A DNA stretch of 64,000 bases from Nocardioides alkalitolerans (GTDB taxonomy: Bacteria; Actinomycetota; Actinomycetes; Propionibacteriales; Nocardioidaceae): positions 682,001-746,000 of the forward strand of contig CP116227.1 in assembly GCA_038184435.1 (NCBI GenBank), given 5' to 3'. This document shows, one piece after another, positions 30,384-39,993 of this stretch (its first letter is position 1; every line of letters starts with the position of its first letter). Made by a program: the position numbers and the translations under genes. The notes below the pieces were generated by a model, which was not told the DNA's origin, ran no database searches, and saw only the letters and a list, made by a program, of their open reading frames with translations.

Positions 30384-31244
30384 TCAGACGAGGGGGAGGC
30401 GCACCGCCCCCGGCGGCAGGTGGGCGTAGCCGCGCCGTACGGCGTGCTCCAGCGCCTCCCGGGGATAGGGCCAGTCGCCGGTGGCGAGCGCCGCCGACGC
30501 CGGTACGCCGCGGCCTGCCAGCTCCGCGATCGTCGCCGCCACGCGGGCGACGTCGTCGTGCTGCGCCGCCACGGCGCTCCGGTCGGTCACGGCGCCGTGC
30601 CCGGGGACGACGACCGAGGTGGGGGAGAGCAGGCCGAGCAGGAGCTCGAGGGAGCCGGGCCACTCCAGGGGATGGCTGTCGGGGCCGTAGGCGGGGAGGG
30701 CCTCCACGAGGTCGCCGGCGACGAGGACGTCGGCGTCGGGCACGTGCACGACGAGGTCGCCGGCCGTGTGGCCCCGCCCCGGGTGGAGGAGCTCGACGTG
30801 GCGGTCGCCGAGGTCGAGCACGTGGACCCCCGAGAACGTGGTGGTCGGCGCGACGACGCGGCTCGCGCGCATCTCCTCGAGCCGGGGGTCGTCGGGGGTG
30901 GCGACCGCCTCGGCGTCGAGCTGGGCCGGGACGCTGGTGGGGATGCGCGCCGCTGCGGTCTCGTGGCCGACGAGCGCGGCCGCGGGCCAGGCGTCGAGGA
31001 CGGTGCCGTTGCCGAGCACGTGGTCGTGGTGCTCGTGGGTGTCCACGACGGCCAGCAGGGGCGTGCCGGGGGCGAGCACGCGGCGTACCCGCTCGACGAG
31101 ACCGGCCGCGGCGCGCTCGGACGCGAGGGTGTCGACGAGCACGGCGCCTGCCGTGCCGGCGACGAGGGTGACGTTGACGTCGTACCAGGCGTGGCGCGCG
31201 ACCCAGACGCGATCCGCGACCTCCGTGAGCTCCTCGTCCGGCAC
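30384..31244 (-). CDS. MBL-fold metallo-hydrolase
   Basis: A 286-residue metallo-beta-lactamase-fold protein. The metal motif THEHHDHVLGN fits HxHxDH, GRGHTAGDLVVHVPDADVLVAGDLVE supplies the third His and bridging Asp, and VVPGHGAVTD the last His. The substrate is unknown; it may be a thioesterase- or quinoprotein-relay-type hydrolase. The GTG at 31244 is chosen over 31253 because minus-strand TAGGGT is exactly 7 nt before it, and the upstream GTG overlaps that hexamer. Confidence 0.85.
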   Translation of the reverse strand: MPDEELTEVADRVWVARHAWYDVNVTLVAGTAGAVLVDTLASERAAAGLVERVRRVLAPGTPLLAVVDTHEHHDHVLGNGTVLDAWPAAALVGHETAAARIPTSVPAQLDAEAVATPDDPRLEEMRASRVVAPTTTFSGVHVLDLGDRHVELLHPGRGHTAGDLVVHVPDADVLVAGDLVEALPAYGPDSHPLEWPGSLELLLGLLSPTSVVVPGHGAVTDRSAVAAQHDDVARVAATIAELAGRGVPASAALATGDWPYPREALEHAVRRGYAHLPPGAVRLPLV

Positions 31245-31280
31245 GAGGCCCACCCTAGGCGGGCGGGCCGGCGGGGCGGG

Positions 31281-31982
31281 TCAGCAGAGCCCGGCGTGCA
31301 GGTGCTCGCGGAGGGCGGCCGCGAGCTCGTCGGGGGTCGCCGCCGGCGCGGCGAACGCGACGCGGCGCAGGTGGGCGCCGTCGACGTCGACCCAGTGCAC
31401 CTCGACCCCGGTCGCCGAGAGGTCGTGGAGCGCGGCGCCGATGAGGCGCGGGGCCGGGGTGCCGGTGCACAGCGAGACCGCCTGGCGGAGTTCGGCGTCG
31501 TGGCACTCGTTGAGGTGCTGGGTGCAGCGCCGCAGGTAGCCCTGGTTGAGGGCGTGCACGGGGCTGGTGAACAGGGCGGTGGGCACCCGGTACTGCCGCG
31601 TCGTGCCGTCCGCCTGCGTGCGGATGAGCATGATGATGGTCGGCTCGATCGCGACGGCGCTCATCGACGGGTCGCAGCAGGGGCGCGGCGTGGAGAGCTT
31701 GCCGGCGAGCACGACCGACTCCGTCGTGCCGTCCTCCTCCACCACGCCCGAGATGATGCGGAGCAGGGCCTTCTGGCGGGACTGCCCGGCCTGCTCGACG
31801 ACGGAGCCGGCGCGGCACACGAGCGTCGGGACGCCGGAGCGGTCCTGCAGGCCGAGGTCGTCGCCCCCGAAGAGGTGCTCGGTGCCCTTGATGACCATGC
31901 TGGCGGCAGCGGGGCAGGACAGCGCGCTGCGCGCACGGGCAGCGAGCTGGTCGGGATCGGCCGACGTGAGCATGGGGAACAC
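31281..31982 (-). CDS. DUF2470-domain protein under iron-box control
   Basis: A 233-residue protein with a C-terminal DUF2470-like domain (GVEVHWVDVDGAHLRRVAFAAPAATPDELAAALREHLH) and an N-terminal part rich in strands that may be a split-barrel half. DUF2470 occurs in HugZ-like haem oxygenases and relatives. The GTG at 31982 has AGGAGG 5 nt upstream. A DtxR/IdeR-type box lies 18 bp upstream (32001-32019), so expression should be iron-repressed, which supports a role in haem or iron metabolism. The enzymatic activity is not certain. Confidence 0.7.
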   Translation of the reverse strand: MFPMLTSADPDQLAARARSALSCPAAASMVIKGTEHLFGGDDLGLQDRSGVPTLVCRAGSVVEQAGQSRQKALLRIISGVVEEDGTTESVVLAGKLSTPRPCCDPSMSAVAIEPTIIMLIRTQADGTTRQYRVPTALFTSPVHALNQGYLRRCTQHLNECHDAELRQAVSLCTGTPAPRLIGAALHDLSATGVEVHWVDVDGAHLRRVAFAAPAATPDELAAALREHLHAGLC

Positions 31983-32000
31983 GGTTACCTCCTGAGCGAC

Positions 32001-32019
32001 TTAGGCAAGGCTAACCTAG
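32001..32019. promoter_or_regulatory. DtxR/IdeR-type iron box
   Basis: TTAGGCAAGGCTAACCTAG matches the known IdeR/DtxR consensus TTAGGTTAGGCTAACCTAA at 16 of 19 positions. It lies just upstream of the DUF2470 gene on the minus strand and 45 bp from the hrcA -10 box. Confidence 0.8.
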
Positions 32020-32064
32020 CGCTCCAGGTCTGTCACCCAGGGTCCCGAAATTCGTGGATGGTCG

Positions 32065-32095
32065 TAGCATTGGCACTCGCGCGCGAGGAGTGCCA
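32065..32095 (+). promoter_or_regulatory. hrcA promoter with CIRCE operator
   Basis: TGGCACTC (32071-32078), a 9-nt spacer, then GAGTGCCA (32088-32095): the CIRCE architecture with one difference per arm from the common TTAGCACTC-N9-GAGTGCTAA. TAGCAT at 32065-32070 is a candidate -10 box directly abutting it. HrcA bound here would occlude transcription of hrcA-dnaJ. Confidence 0.85.
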
Positions 32096-32129
32096 GGCTC
32101 GGCGCGGACATCGGCGGAAGGAGCGGAGG

Positions 32130-33176
32130 GTGGTCGAGGAGCGTCGGCTCGCCGTGCTGCGGGCCATCGTCGAGGACTACGTCGCGACCGAGGAGCCCGT
32201 GGGCTCCAAGGCGCTCGTCGAGCGGCACGGGCTGGGCGTCTCGCCGGCCACGGTGCGCAACGACATGGCCGTGCTCGAGGAGGAGGGGCTGATCCACCAG
32301 CCCCACACGAGCGCCGGCCGGATCCCCACCGACAAGGGCTACCGGCTGTTCGTCGACCGGCTCACCACGGTGCGTCCCATGTCGGCGGCCGAGAAGCGGG
32401 CGATCGCCACCTTCCTCGAGGGCGCGGTGGACGTCGACGACGTCGTGCGGCGCAGCGTCCGCATGCTGGCGCAGCTGACGCACCAGGTCGCGGTGGTGCA
32501 GTACCCGACGCTGTCGGCCAGCACGGTCCGCCACGTCGAGGTGGTGGCGCTCGCGCCGCGCCGGCTCCTCGTCGTGCTCATCCTCTCCAGCGGCCGCGTC
32601 GAGCAGCGGCTCGTCGAGCTGCAGCACGACCTCGCCGACGACCAGGTGGCCACGCTCCGCGCGCAGGTCAACCAGGCCGTCGTGGGGGAGCGGCTGGTCG
32701 CCGCCAGCACCGCCCTGCGGTCGCTGCGCGCCGACGGCCCCGACGCCACCGGGCCGGGCGAGGTGCGCGACGCGGTGCTCGACGACGTCGTGACCGTGCT
32801 CGTCGACGCCCTCGCCGACCACTCCTCCGACCAGCGGGTCGTCGTCGGCGGCGCGGCGAACCTCGCCCGCGCCGGCGAGGGCTTCGACACGATGCTCCGC
32901 CCCATGCTCGAGGCGCTCGAGGAGCAGGTGGTGCTCCTCAAGCTGCTCGGCGAGGCCACCACCGGCGGCGGGGTGACCGTGCGCATCGGGGCCGAGGGCC
33001 CCGTCGAGGAGCTGGCGGGCACCAGCGTCGTCACCGCGGGGTACGGCGCGGGCTCCGAGGCGCTCTCGTCGCTCGGCATCGTCGGACCCACGCGCATGGA
33101 CTACGCGGGCAGCATGGCCGCCGTGCGCGCCGTCGCCCGCTACATGTCGCGCATCCTCGACGAGAGCGGCAGCTGA
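32130..33176 (+). CDS. hrcA: heat-inducible transcription repressor HrcA
   Basis: A 348-residue repressor. The N-terminal winged helix starts RRLAVLRAIVEDYVATEEPVGSKALVERHGLGVSPATVRNDMA and is followed by LEEEGLIHQPHTSAGRIPTDKGYRLFVD, both diagnostic. The C-terminus GTSVVTAGYGAG ... SLGIVGPTRMDYAGSMAAVRAVARYMSRIL is the conserved end. It represses chaperone genes by binding CIRCE, with GroE as co-factor. The GTG at 32130 follows AAGGAGCGGAGG. An autoregulatory CIRCE lies 35 bp upstream, and dnaJ follows. Confidence 0.96.
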   Translation: MVEERRLAVLRAIVEDYVATEEPVGSKALVERHGLGVSPATVRNDMAVLEEEGLIHQPHTSAGRIPTDKGYRLFVDRLTTVRPMSAAEKRAIATFLEGAVDVDDVVRRSVRMLAQLTHQVAVVQYPTLSASTVRHVEVVALAPRRLLVVLILSSGRVEQRLVELQHDLADDQVATLRAQVNQAVVGERLVAASTALRSLRADGPDATGPGEVRDAVLDDVVTVLVDALADHSSDQRVVVGGAANLARAGEGFDTMLRPMLEALEEQVVLLKLLGEATTGGGVTVRIGAEGPVEELAGTSVVTAGYGAGSEALSSLGIVGPTRMDYAGSMAAVRAVARYMSRILDESGS

Positions 33177-33252
33177 GCCGCGACGTACCTCCCCGGGCCG
33201 GGCCCGGGCACCGACCGACACGAGAACCACGGAAGCGATGGACAGGACACAC

Positions 33253-34437
33253 GTGAGCCAGGACCTCTACGAGCTGCTCGGCGTCAGCCGTGACGCCGAC
33301 GCCGACGCCATCAAGAAGGCGTACCGGCGACTGGCCCGTCAGCTGCACCCGGACGTCAACCCCGACCCGGAGACGCAGGAGAAGTTCAAGGAGGTCAGCC
33401 GCGCCTACGAGGTGCTGTCCGACCCGCAGAAGCGCGCGGCCTACGACCGCGGCGGCGACCCGTTCGGCGGCGGCTTCGGCGGCGCCGGGCAGGGCCAGGG
33501 CTTCTCGTTCACCGACATCATGGACGCCTTCTTCGGCGGCGGTGCCGGGGGGCAGGGCGGCCAGGGCGGACGGGGCCCGCGACCGCGCCAGCGCCGCGGC
33601 CAGGACGCCCTCATCCGCCTCGACGTCGAGCTGGCCGAGGCCGCGTTCGGCGTCACCCGGGAGCTGAAGGTCGACACGGCGGTCGTGTGCGAGACCTGCG
33701 AGGGCGACGGGTCCGCGCCCGGCTCGAGCCCGCAGACCTGCAGCACCTGCCGCGGCGCGGGCGAGGTCGCCCACGTGCAGCGCTCGTTCCTCGGCGAGAT
33801 CCGCACGCTCCGGCCGTGCGCCGCCTGCCGCGGCTTCGGCTCGATCATCCCCGACCCCTGCCGCACCTGCTCGGGCGAGGGACGCGTGCGCTCGCGCCGC
33901 AACCTGACGATCAAGATCCCCGCCGGCGTCGACACGGGCACCCGCGTGCAGCTCACCGGCCAGGGCGAGGTGGGCCCGGGTGGCGGACCCGCGGGCGACC
34001 TGTACGTCGAGATCCGCGTCGCCGAGCACGAGTTCTTCGTGCGCGACGGCAACGACCTCCACTGCGTCGTCACCGTGCCGATGACCGCCGCGGCCCTCGG
34101 TGCCTCGATCACGCTGCCCCTCCTCGAGGCCGACCTCGTCGAGGACGGCGCGGACACCGACCTCGAGACCCAGACCCGCATCGAGGTGAAGCCGGGCACC
34201 CAGTCGGGCGCCGAGCAGGTGCTGCGCGGCCGCGGCGTGCCCGGCCTGCGCGGCTCCGCCCGTGGCGACCTGGTCGTGACCGTCGCCGTCGAGACGCCGC
34301 AGAAGCTCGACTCCCGGCAGGAGGCACTGCTCCGCGAGCTCGCGGAGCTGCGCGGCGAGCAGCAGGCCGACGACGGGTCCGTGCAGATGCGTCGCGGGTC
34401 GTTCCTCGACCGGCTGCGCGGCAAGTTCAACCACTGA
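33253..34437 (+). CDS. dnaJ: molecular chaperone DnaJ (type I, DnaJ2)
   Basis: A 394-residue Hsp40. The J-domain has YELLGVSRDADADAIKKAYRRLARQLHPDVN with the HPD triad; a G/F-rich linker follows, then four zinc-finger repeats CETCEGDG, CSTCRGAG, CAACRGFG and CRTCSGEG, and the substrate-binding domain. The GTG at 33253 gives the conserved MSQDLYELLGV start; an in-frame ATG at 33238 adds five residues and cannot be excluded. It follows hrcA without dnaK/grpE, marking the second actinobacterial DnaJ copy. It should be under HrcA control. Confidence 0.95.
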   Translation: MSQDLYELLGVSRDADADAIKKAYRRLARQLHPDVNPDPETQEKFKEVSRAYEVLSDPQKRAAYDRGGDPFGGGFGGAGQGQGFSFTDIMDAFFGGGAGGQGGQGGRGPRPRQRRGQDALIRLDVELAEAAFGVTRELKVDTAVVCETCEGDGSAPGSSPQTCSTCRGAGEVAHVQRSFLGEIRTLRPCAACRGFGSIIPDPCRTCSGEGRVRSRRNLTIKIPAGVDTGTRVQLTGQGEVGPGGGPAGDLYVEIRVAEHEFFVRDGNDLHCVVTVPMTAAALGASITLPLLEADLVEDGADTDLETQTRIEVKPGTQSGAEQVLRGRGVPGLRGSARGDLVVTVAVETPQKLDSRQEALLRELAELRGEQQADDGSVQMRRGSFLDRLRGKFNH

Positions 34438-34447
34438 GCGGGCGCTG

Positions 34448-35194
34448 GTGAGCCTCCCGGTCCAGCTCTGCCCGGCGCTCGCGGACGCCCGCCCCGGCGC
34501 CGTCGTGCGCCTCGAGGGCGACGAGGCGCACCACGCCGTCGCCGTGCGCCGCACGGTGGTGGGCGAGGAGGTGCGGCTCGTGGACGGACGAGGCCGCTCC
34601 GCGACCGGCGTGGTCGTCGCGACCGGCAAGCGCGTGCTGGAGGTCGAGGTGCGCGACGTCGTCGACGAGCCCCGGCCCGGGCCCGCGATCACCGTGGTGC
34701 AGGCGCTGCCGAAGGGCGACCGCGGAGAGCTGGCCGTCGAGGTGCTGACCGAGGTCGGTGCGGAGCGGATCGTGCCGTGGGCGGCGGCCCGCAGCGTCGC
34801 CGTGTGGCGCGGGGAGCGGGCCGTGAAGTCCCACGGGAAGTGGGCCGCCACCGCGCGGGAGGCGGCGAAGCAGGCGCGGCGCGCGTGGTTCCCCGAGGTG
34901 ACCCCGATGGCCTCCACGGCCGAGGTCGCCGAGCTCCTGGTCGACCTGGACCTCGTGGTCGTGCTGCACGAGGAGGCCCGGGCGTCCCTCGCCGAGCTCG
35001 TCGTGCCCGACGCCGCGGACGCGCGCATCGGCGTCGTCGTCGGTCCCGAGGGCGGTCTGGCCCCCGAGGAGGTGGCCGCGTTCGAGGCCGCCGGGGCCAC
35101 GACCGTGCGTCTCGGCGCCGAGGTGCTGCGCACCTCGACCGCCGGGCTCGCCGCGGTCGCGGCGCTGCTCGCCCGCACGTCCCGCTGGGGCTGA
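34448..35194 (+). CDS. rsmE: 16S rRNA m3U1498 methyltransferase
   Basis: A 248-residue SPOUT-class methyltransferase. The N-terminal PUA-like region contains LEGDEAHHAVAVRRTVVGEEVRLVDGRG, and the trefoil-knot SAM site contains VVGPEGGLAPEEVAAFEAAG and RLGAEVLRTSTAGLAAVAAL. It methylates N3 of U1498 of 16S rRNA. The GTG start lies 10 nt after the dnaJ stop, consistent with a hrcA-dnaJ-rsmE operon as in many actinobacteria. Confidence 0.94.
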   Translation: MSLPVQLCPALADARPGAVVRLEGDEAHHAVAVRRTVVGEEVRLVDGRGRSATGVVVATGKRVLEVEVRDVVDEPRPGPAITVVQALPKGDRGELAVEVLTEVGAERIVPWAAARSVAVWRGERAVKSHGKWAATAREAAKQARRAWFPEVTPMASTAEVAELLVDLDLVVVLHEEARASLAELVVPDAADARIGVVVGPEGGLAPEEVAAFEAAGATTVRLGAEVLRTSTAGLAAVAALLARTSRWG

Positions 35195-35222
35195 GCCGCG
35201 CCGTACCCCGGGGGTCAGTAGG

Positions 35223-36122
35223 TCACTGGACCACGATGTCCTTCGTGTCCTCGGAGGGGCCGGGGCCCTCGCCGCCCGAGGGGTCGTCGGTGCGGGCGAT
35301 GAACGTGTACGTACCGGGGTCGAGGTCGCTCACGTCCACGGTGACGCTCCACGGGCCGAGTCCGGTCGCCCAGTCGCCGCCGTGGGTCATGACGCCGGAG
35401 TCGACGACCTGGTCCCCTGAGCGGAGCTCCCACGGCACCGTCGCCTCGAACGAGCTGGCGCGGCCGGTGGCGGTGAAGCTGCCCGAGACCGTCGTGCCCT
35501 CGGCCGGGTCGGTGATGTTGACGAGGAGCAGCGTGTCGAGCTGCGGGGCCGCCGCCACGGGGTTGGACGCGCCGCCGAGCGCGGTCACGTCCCCGCCGTC
35601 GGCGTCGACGAACCGCACCGGGAGCGCGTCCCCGACCGCGGCCTGGAGGGTGTAGACGACCTGCTGCACGACGAGGGACGCGTCGTCGCCGCCGGGGGCC
35701 GCGCCGTCCACCGTCGCGACGATCTCGTCGCCGTCCTGGGTGGCGTCCTGCACCCACCCGCTCGCCGGGTTCGTGTAGTCCGGGTCCTGCGGTGTGCCCG
35801 AGAGCAGGTCGACCGCGGAGGCCAGGTCGGCCCCGCCGGGCTGGAACTCGCGGACGAGGCGGTCGCCGAGGGGGCCGGCGGTCACGAAGTAGACCGCCGT
35901 CGCGGCGTCGCCGCTGCCGCCCTCGCCGGTGCCCGGGTCGGACCCCGGGTCCGACTCCGCGTCCGAGGACGTGCTCACCGGCGCGGAGGGCGAGGCGTCG
36001 CTGGTCCCCCCGTCGCCGGAGGCACCGGTGCGGTCGGAGTCGTCGGTGTCGCCGCAGGCGACGAGCGTCAGGGCGAGCACGGCGCTGGTGGCGAGCGGGA
36101 CGACGGTGCGACGGACGGACAT
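35223..36122 (-). CDS. lipoprotein with GerMN-like and Gmad2 domains
   Basis: A 299-residue lipoprotein. The signal peptide RRTVVPLATSAVLALTLVAC ends in a lipobox cysteine and is followed by an acidic Ser/Asp/Gly-rich linker. A GerMN-like domain contains AVYFVTAGPLGDRLVREFQ, and a C-terminal Gmad2 Ig-like domain contains NITDPAEGTTVSGSFTATGRASSFEATVPWEL. It acts on the outer face of the membrane, and its role is probably cell-envelope related. The ATG at 36122 has GAGGAGG upstream. It converges on rsmE and diverges from the HIT gene. Confidence 0.85.
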   Translation of the reverse strand: MSVRRTVVPLATSAVLALTLVACGDTDDSDRTGASGDGGTSDASPSAPVSTSSDAESDPGSDPGTGEGGSGDAATAVYFVTAGPLGDRLVREFQPGGADLASAVDLLSGTPQDPDYTNPASGWVQDATQDGDEIVATVDGAAPGGDDASLVVQQVVYTLQAAVGDALPVRFVDADGGDVTALGGASNPVAAAPQLDTLLLVNITDPAEGTTVSGSFTATGRASSFEATVPWELRSGDQVVDSGVMTHGGDWATGLGPWSVTVDVSDLDPGTYTFIARTDDPSGGEGPGPSEDTKDIVVQ

Positions 36123-36261
36123 GTCAGGTGCCTCCTCGGGTGGGGTCGGCTCGACGGTAGTCGTCGGCCGGGCTGCCTGGTGGGTACGACGCGCGAGCCG
36201 CCCCCGCGGTTGCGTGGGGCAGCCGGCTCGATCCCACCAGGTCCACCACTAGGTTGGGCAC

Positions 36262-36600
36262 GTGAGCACCGACTGCCTCTTCTGCCGCATCGTCGCGGGC
36301 GACATCCCCGCCACCGTCGTGCACGAGACCGGGACGACCCTGGCCTTCCGCGACATCAACCCGGTCGCGCCGACCCACGTGCTCGTGGTGCCGCGCAGCC
36401 ACTACGAGAACGCCGCCGCGCTCGCCGCCGGCGAGCCCGCGACGGCGGCTGACCTCCTGACGAGCGCCCGCGCCGTCGCCGAGGCCGAGGGCCTCGACGG
36501 CTACCGCCTCGTCTTCAACACGGGGGCGGACGCCGGGCAGACCGTCTTCCACGCCCACCTGCACGTCATCGGCGGCACGACGATGGGCTGGCCCGCCTGA
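36262..36600 (+). CDS. HIT-family nucleotide hydrolase/transferase
   Basis: A 112-residue histidine-triad protein. The start CLFCRIVAGDIPATVVHET and the active-site block VFHAHLHVIGG (H-x-H-x-H) identify an HinT-like phosphoramidase; there is no second domain. GTG 36262 has TAGGTT 6 nt upstream and no Shine-Dalgarno sequence, so a leaderless mRNA is predicted. It lies just before phoH, as in other actinobacteria. Confidence 0.93.
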   Translation: MSTDCLFCRIVAGDIPATVVHETGTTLAFRDINPVAPTHVLVVPRSHYENAAALAAGEPATAADLLTSARAVAEAEGLDGYRLVFNTGADAGQTVFHAHLHVIGGTTMGWPA

Positions 36601-36698
36601 GCCGGGCCCGCGACAAACGGGTAGGCCTCGAGGTGGGGCTGCGGCGTACGATGGAGGAGTTCGTCTCCCGCACCGAAAGGCCGCCCCCACGGGCCTCC

Positions 36699-37753
<1,055 letters not shown>

Positions 37754-37757
<4 letters not shown>

Positions 37758-38209
37758 CCATCGAGATCATCGACGAGTCCGACACCGACCTCGTCGACGG
37801 CGAGCGCACGGTGCGGCTCGCCCGGTTCGTGATGGACGCCATGCGCGTGCACCCCGAGGCCGAGCTGTGCATCAAGCTGGTCGACGAGCCGACCATCGCG
37901 GAGCTCAACGAGCAGTGGATGGGCAAGGAGGGGCCGACCGACGTCCTCTCGTTCCCCATGGACGAGCTGCGTCCCGGCCTGCTCGACGAGGAGCCCGAGG
38001 AGGGCGTGCTCGGCGACCTCGTGCTCAGCCCGACCGTGGCGGCCCGCCAGGGCGAGACCGCCGGGCACGGCGCGCTCGCCGAGATCGAGCTGCTGACGGT
38101 GCACGGCATCCTGCACCTGCTGGGCTACGACCACGCGGAGCCGGAGGAGCACAAGGAGATGTTCGGGCTGCAGGACGACCTGCTGGCCCGGTGGCGTGCC
38201 ACCACCTGA
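37754..38209 (+). CDS. ybeY: endoribonuclease YbeY
   Basis: A 151-residue single-domain metalloenzyme with the H-x3-H-x5-H zinc motif in LTVHGILHLLGYDHAEPEE and the family block EGPTDVLSFPMDE. It matures the 16S rRNA 3' end and takes part in ribosome quality control. The GTG overlaps the phoH stop (GTGA), and the corC-like gene follows 14 nt downstream, so phoH-ybeY-corC is a coupled operon. Confidence 0.95.
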
Positions 38210-38223
38210 GAGCATCGTCGTCC

Positions 38224-39519
38224 ATGGATGACGTCTGGGTGGTCGTGGCCGCCGCGGGCCTGGTCGTCGTGGCCGGTCTGCTCGCCGCGGCCGACACGGC
38301 CCTCTCGGTCTTCTCCCGCGCCCGCGCCGAGGAGCTGCGCGCGGAGGGTCGCGGGGGAGCGCGCTACCTCCTGCGGGTGCTCGACGACCCGCCCCGCTAC
38401 CTCAACTCCCTGATCCTGCTGCGCCTCTTCGCCGAGGTGTTCGCGATCGTGCTCGTGACGCTGCGCGTCGACGAGGCGGTGCAGAGCTTCTGGGGCAGCA
38501 TCCTGCTGACCGTCGCCGGCATGCTCGTGGTCTCCTTCGTCGTCATCGGCGTCGCGCCCCGCACGTTGGGCCGCCAGCACCCGGAGGTCGTCGCCCTCAG
38601 CTCGGCGCTCCCCGTCTGGCTCCTCACGCGGCTGCTGGGCCCGCTGCCCCGGCTGCTGATCCTGGTCGGCAACGCGATCACCCCGGGCAAGGGCTTCCGC
38701 GAGGGTCCGTTCTCGACGGAGACGGAGCTGCGCGAGCTCGTCGACCTGGCCGAGGCCAGCGCGGTCATCGAGTCCGGCGAGCGCAAGATGCTCCACTCGG
38801 TCTTCGAGTTTGGCGACACGATCACGCGCGAGGTCATGGTGCCGCGGCCCGACGTGGTCTTCCTCGAGCGCCACCGCAACCTGCGGCAGGCGATGTCGCT
38901 CTTCCTGCGCTCGGGCTACTCCCGCGTGCCGGTCGTGGGCGAGAACCTCGACGAGGTGCTCGGCTTCGCCTACCTGAAGGACCTCGCCCGTCTCGACTTC
39001 GAGGACCGCGAGGGCGGCGCCGACATCACCGAGCGCATCGAGGACCACATGCGTCCGGCCCACTTCGTGCCCGACTCCAAGCCCGTCGCGGCGCTGCTCG
39101 CGGAGATGCAGGCGATGCGCCAGCACATCGCGGTGGTCGTCGACGAGTACGGCGGGACCGCGGGCATCGTCACCATCGAGGACGTGCTGGAGGAGCTGGT
39201 CGGCGAGATCACCGACGAGTACGACGACGAGGTCGACGTCGAGCGGGTCGACGACGCGTCGTACCGGGTCTCGTCGCGCTTCCCGATCGACCACCTCGAC
39301 GACCTGTTCGCGGGTTACGACATCGAGGAGGAGGACGTCGACTCCGTCGGCGGCCTCATGGCCAAGCACCTGGGCCTCGTGCCCATCCCCGGCTCCACGG
39401 TCGAGGCCCACGGCCTCGGCTTCCGGGCGGAGGGCACGAAGGGCCGCCGCAACCAGGTCAGCACCGTCCTCGTGACGCGGCTGGCCGACGAGGACGACGA
39501 GGACGAGGAGCGCGCGTGA
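38224..39519 (+). CDS. hemolysin/CorC family transporter-associated protein
   Basis: A 431-residue protein. An N-terminal CNNM/DUF21 membrane domain has about four TM helices (DDVWVVVAAAGLVVVAGLL, LLTVAGMLVVSFVVIGV). A CBS pair follows (REVMVPRPDVVFLE, GYSRVPVVGE, AVVVDEYGGTAGIVTIEDVLEELVGEITDE), and a CorC_HlyC domain ends with an acidic tail. The family is linked to magnesium/cobalt efflux. The ATG at 38224 sits 14 nt after ybeY; the GTG of the next gene overlaps its stop. Confidence 0.92.
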   Translation: MDDVWVVVAAAGLVVVAGLLAAADTALSVFSRARAEELRAEGRGGARYLLRVLDDPPRYLNSLILLRLFAEVFAIVLVTLRVDEAVQSFWGSILLTVAGMLVVSFVVIGVAPRTLGRQHPEVVALSSALPVWLLTRLLGPLPRLLILVGNAITPGKGFREGPFSTETELRELVDLAEASAVIESGERKMLHSVFEFGDTITREVMVPRPDVVFLERHRNLRQAMSLFLRSGYSRVPVVGENLDEVLGFAYLKDLARLDFEDREGGADITERIEDHMRPAHFVPDSKPVAALLAEMQAMRQHIAVVVDEYGGTAGIVTIEDVLEELVGEITDEYDDEVDVERVDDASYRVSSRFPIDHLDDLFAGYDIEEEDVDSVGGLMAKHLGLVPIPGSTVEAHGLGFRAEGTKGRRNQVSTVLVTRLADEDDEDEERA

Positions 39520-39890
39520 CGACCGAGCAGGGATCCGAGCAGGAACCGCAGGCGACCCCGGGGGCCGAGGACCGCAAGCTGGTGACGCTGGCGCGTGCGA
39601 CGCGCGCGCGGGCGCGGTCCGCCGAGGGCGCCGCGGTGCGCGACCAGGACGGCCGCACGTACGCCGCGGCGACCGTGGCGCTGCCCTCCCTGCAGGTCAG
39701 CGCGCTCGGCGTGTGCGTCGCGATGGCGATCGCCTCCGGTGCCCGGTCGCTCGAGGCGGCCGTCGTGCTGGGGGAGGCGGAGGCCGTGGGCGACCAGGAC
39801 CTCGCGGTGGTGCGCGACTTCGCGGGTGCCGGGGTGCCCGTGCACCTCGCGGACCCGCGCGGTGCCCTGCGCGGCACCACGACCTCCTGA
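39516..39890 (+). CDS. degenerate cytidine deaminase-like protein
   Basis: A 124-residue protein whose central part (GRTYAAATVALPSLQVSALGVCVAMAIASG) aligns with the cytidine deaminase core. The zinc ligands are absent: there is no (C/H)-A-E and no P-C-x-x-C motif, and only one Cys is present. It is therefore probably a catalytically dead homologue with a structural or regulatory role. It is coupled to the corC-like gene (GTGA overlap). In many actinobacteria a cytidine deaminase gene occupies this place before era. Confidence 0.7.
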   Translation: MTTEQGSEQEPQATPGAEDRKLVTLARATRARARSAEGAAVRDQDGRTYAAATVALPSLQVSALGVCVAMAIASGARSLEAAVVLGEAEAVGDQDLAVVRDFAGAGVPVHLADPRGALRGTTTS

Positions 39891-39993
39891 GGCGGCCGGC
39901 GGGGCCGCTGCCCGACCAATTGCTTGTATTCCGCAACTGGATGAGACCAAAGTCGCTACCCGGCGGGGCCTCGTTCGCACTAGCCTCGACCAG

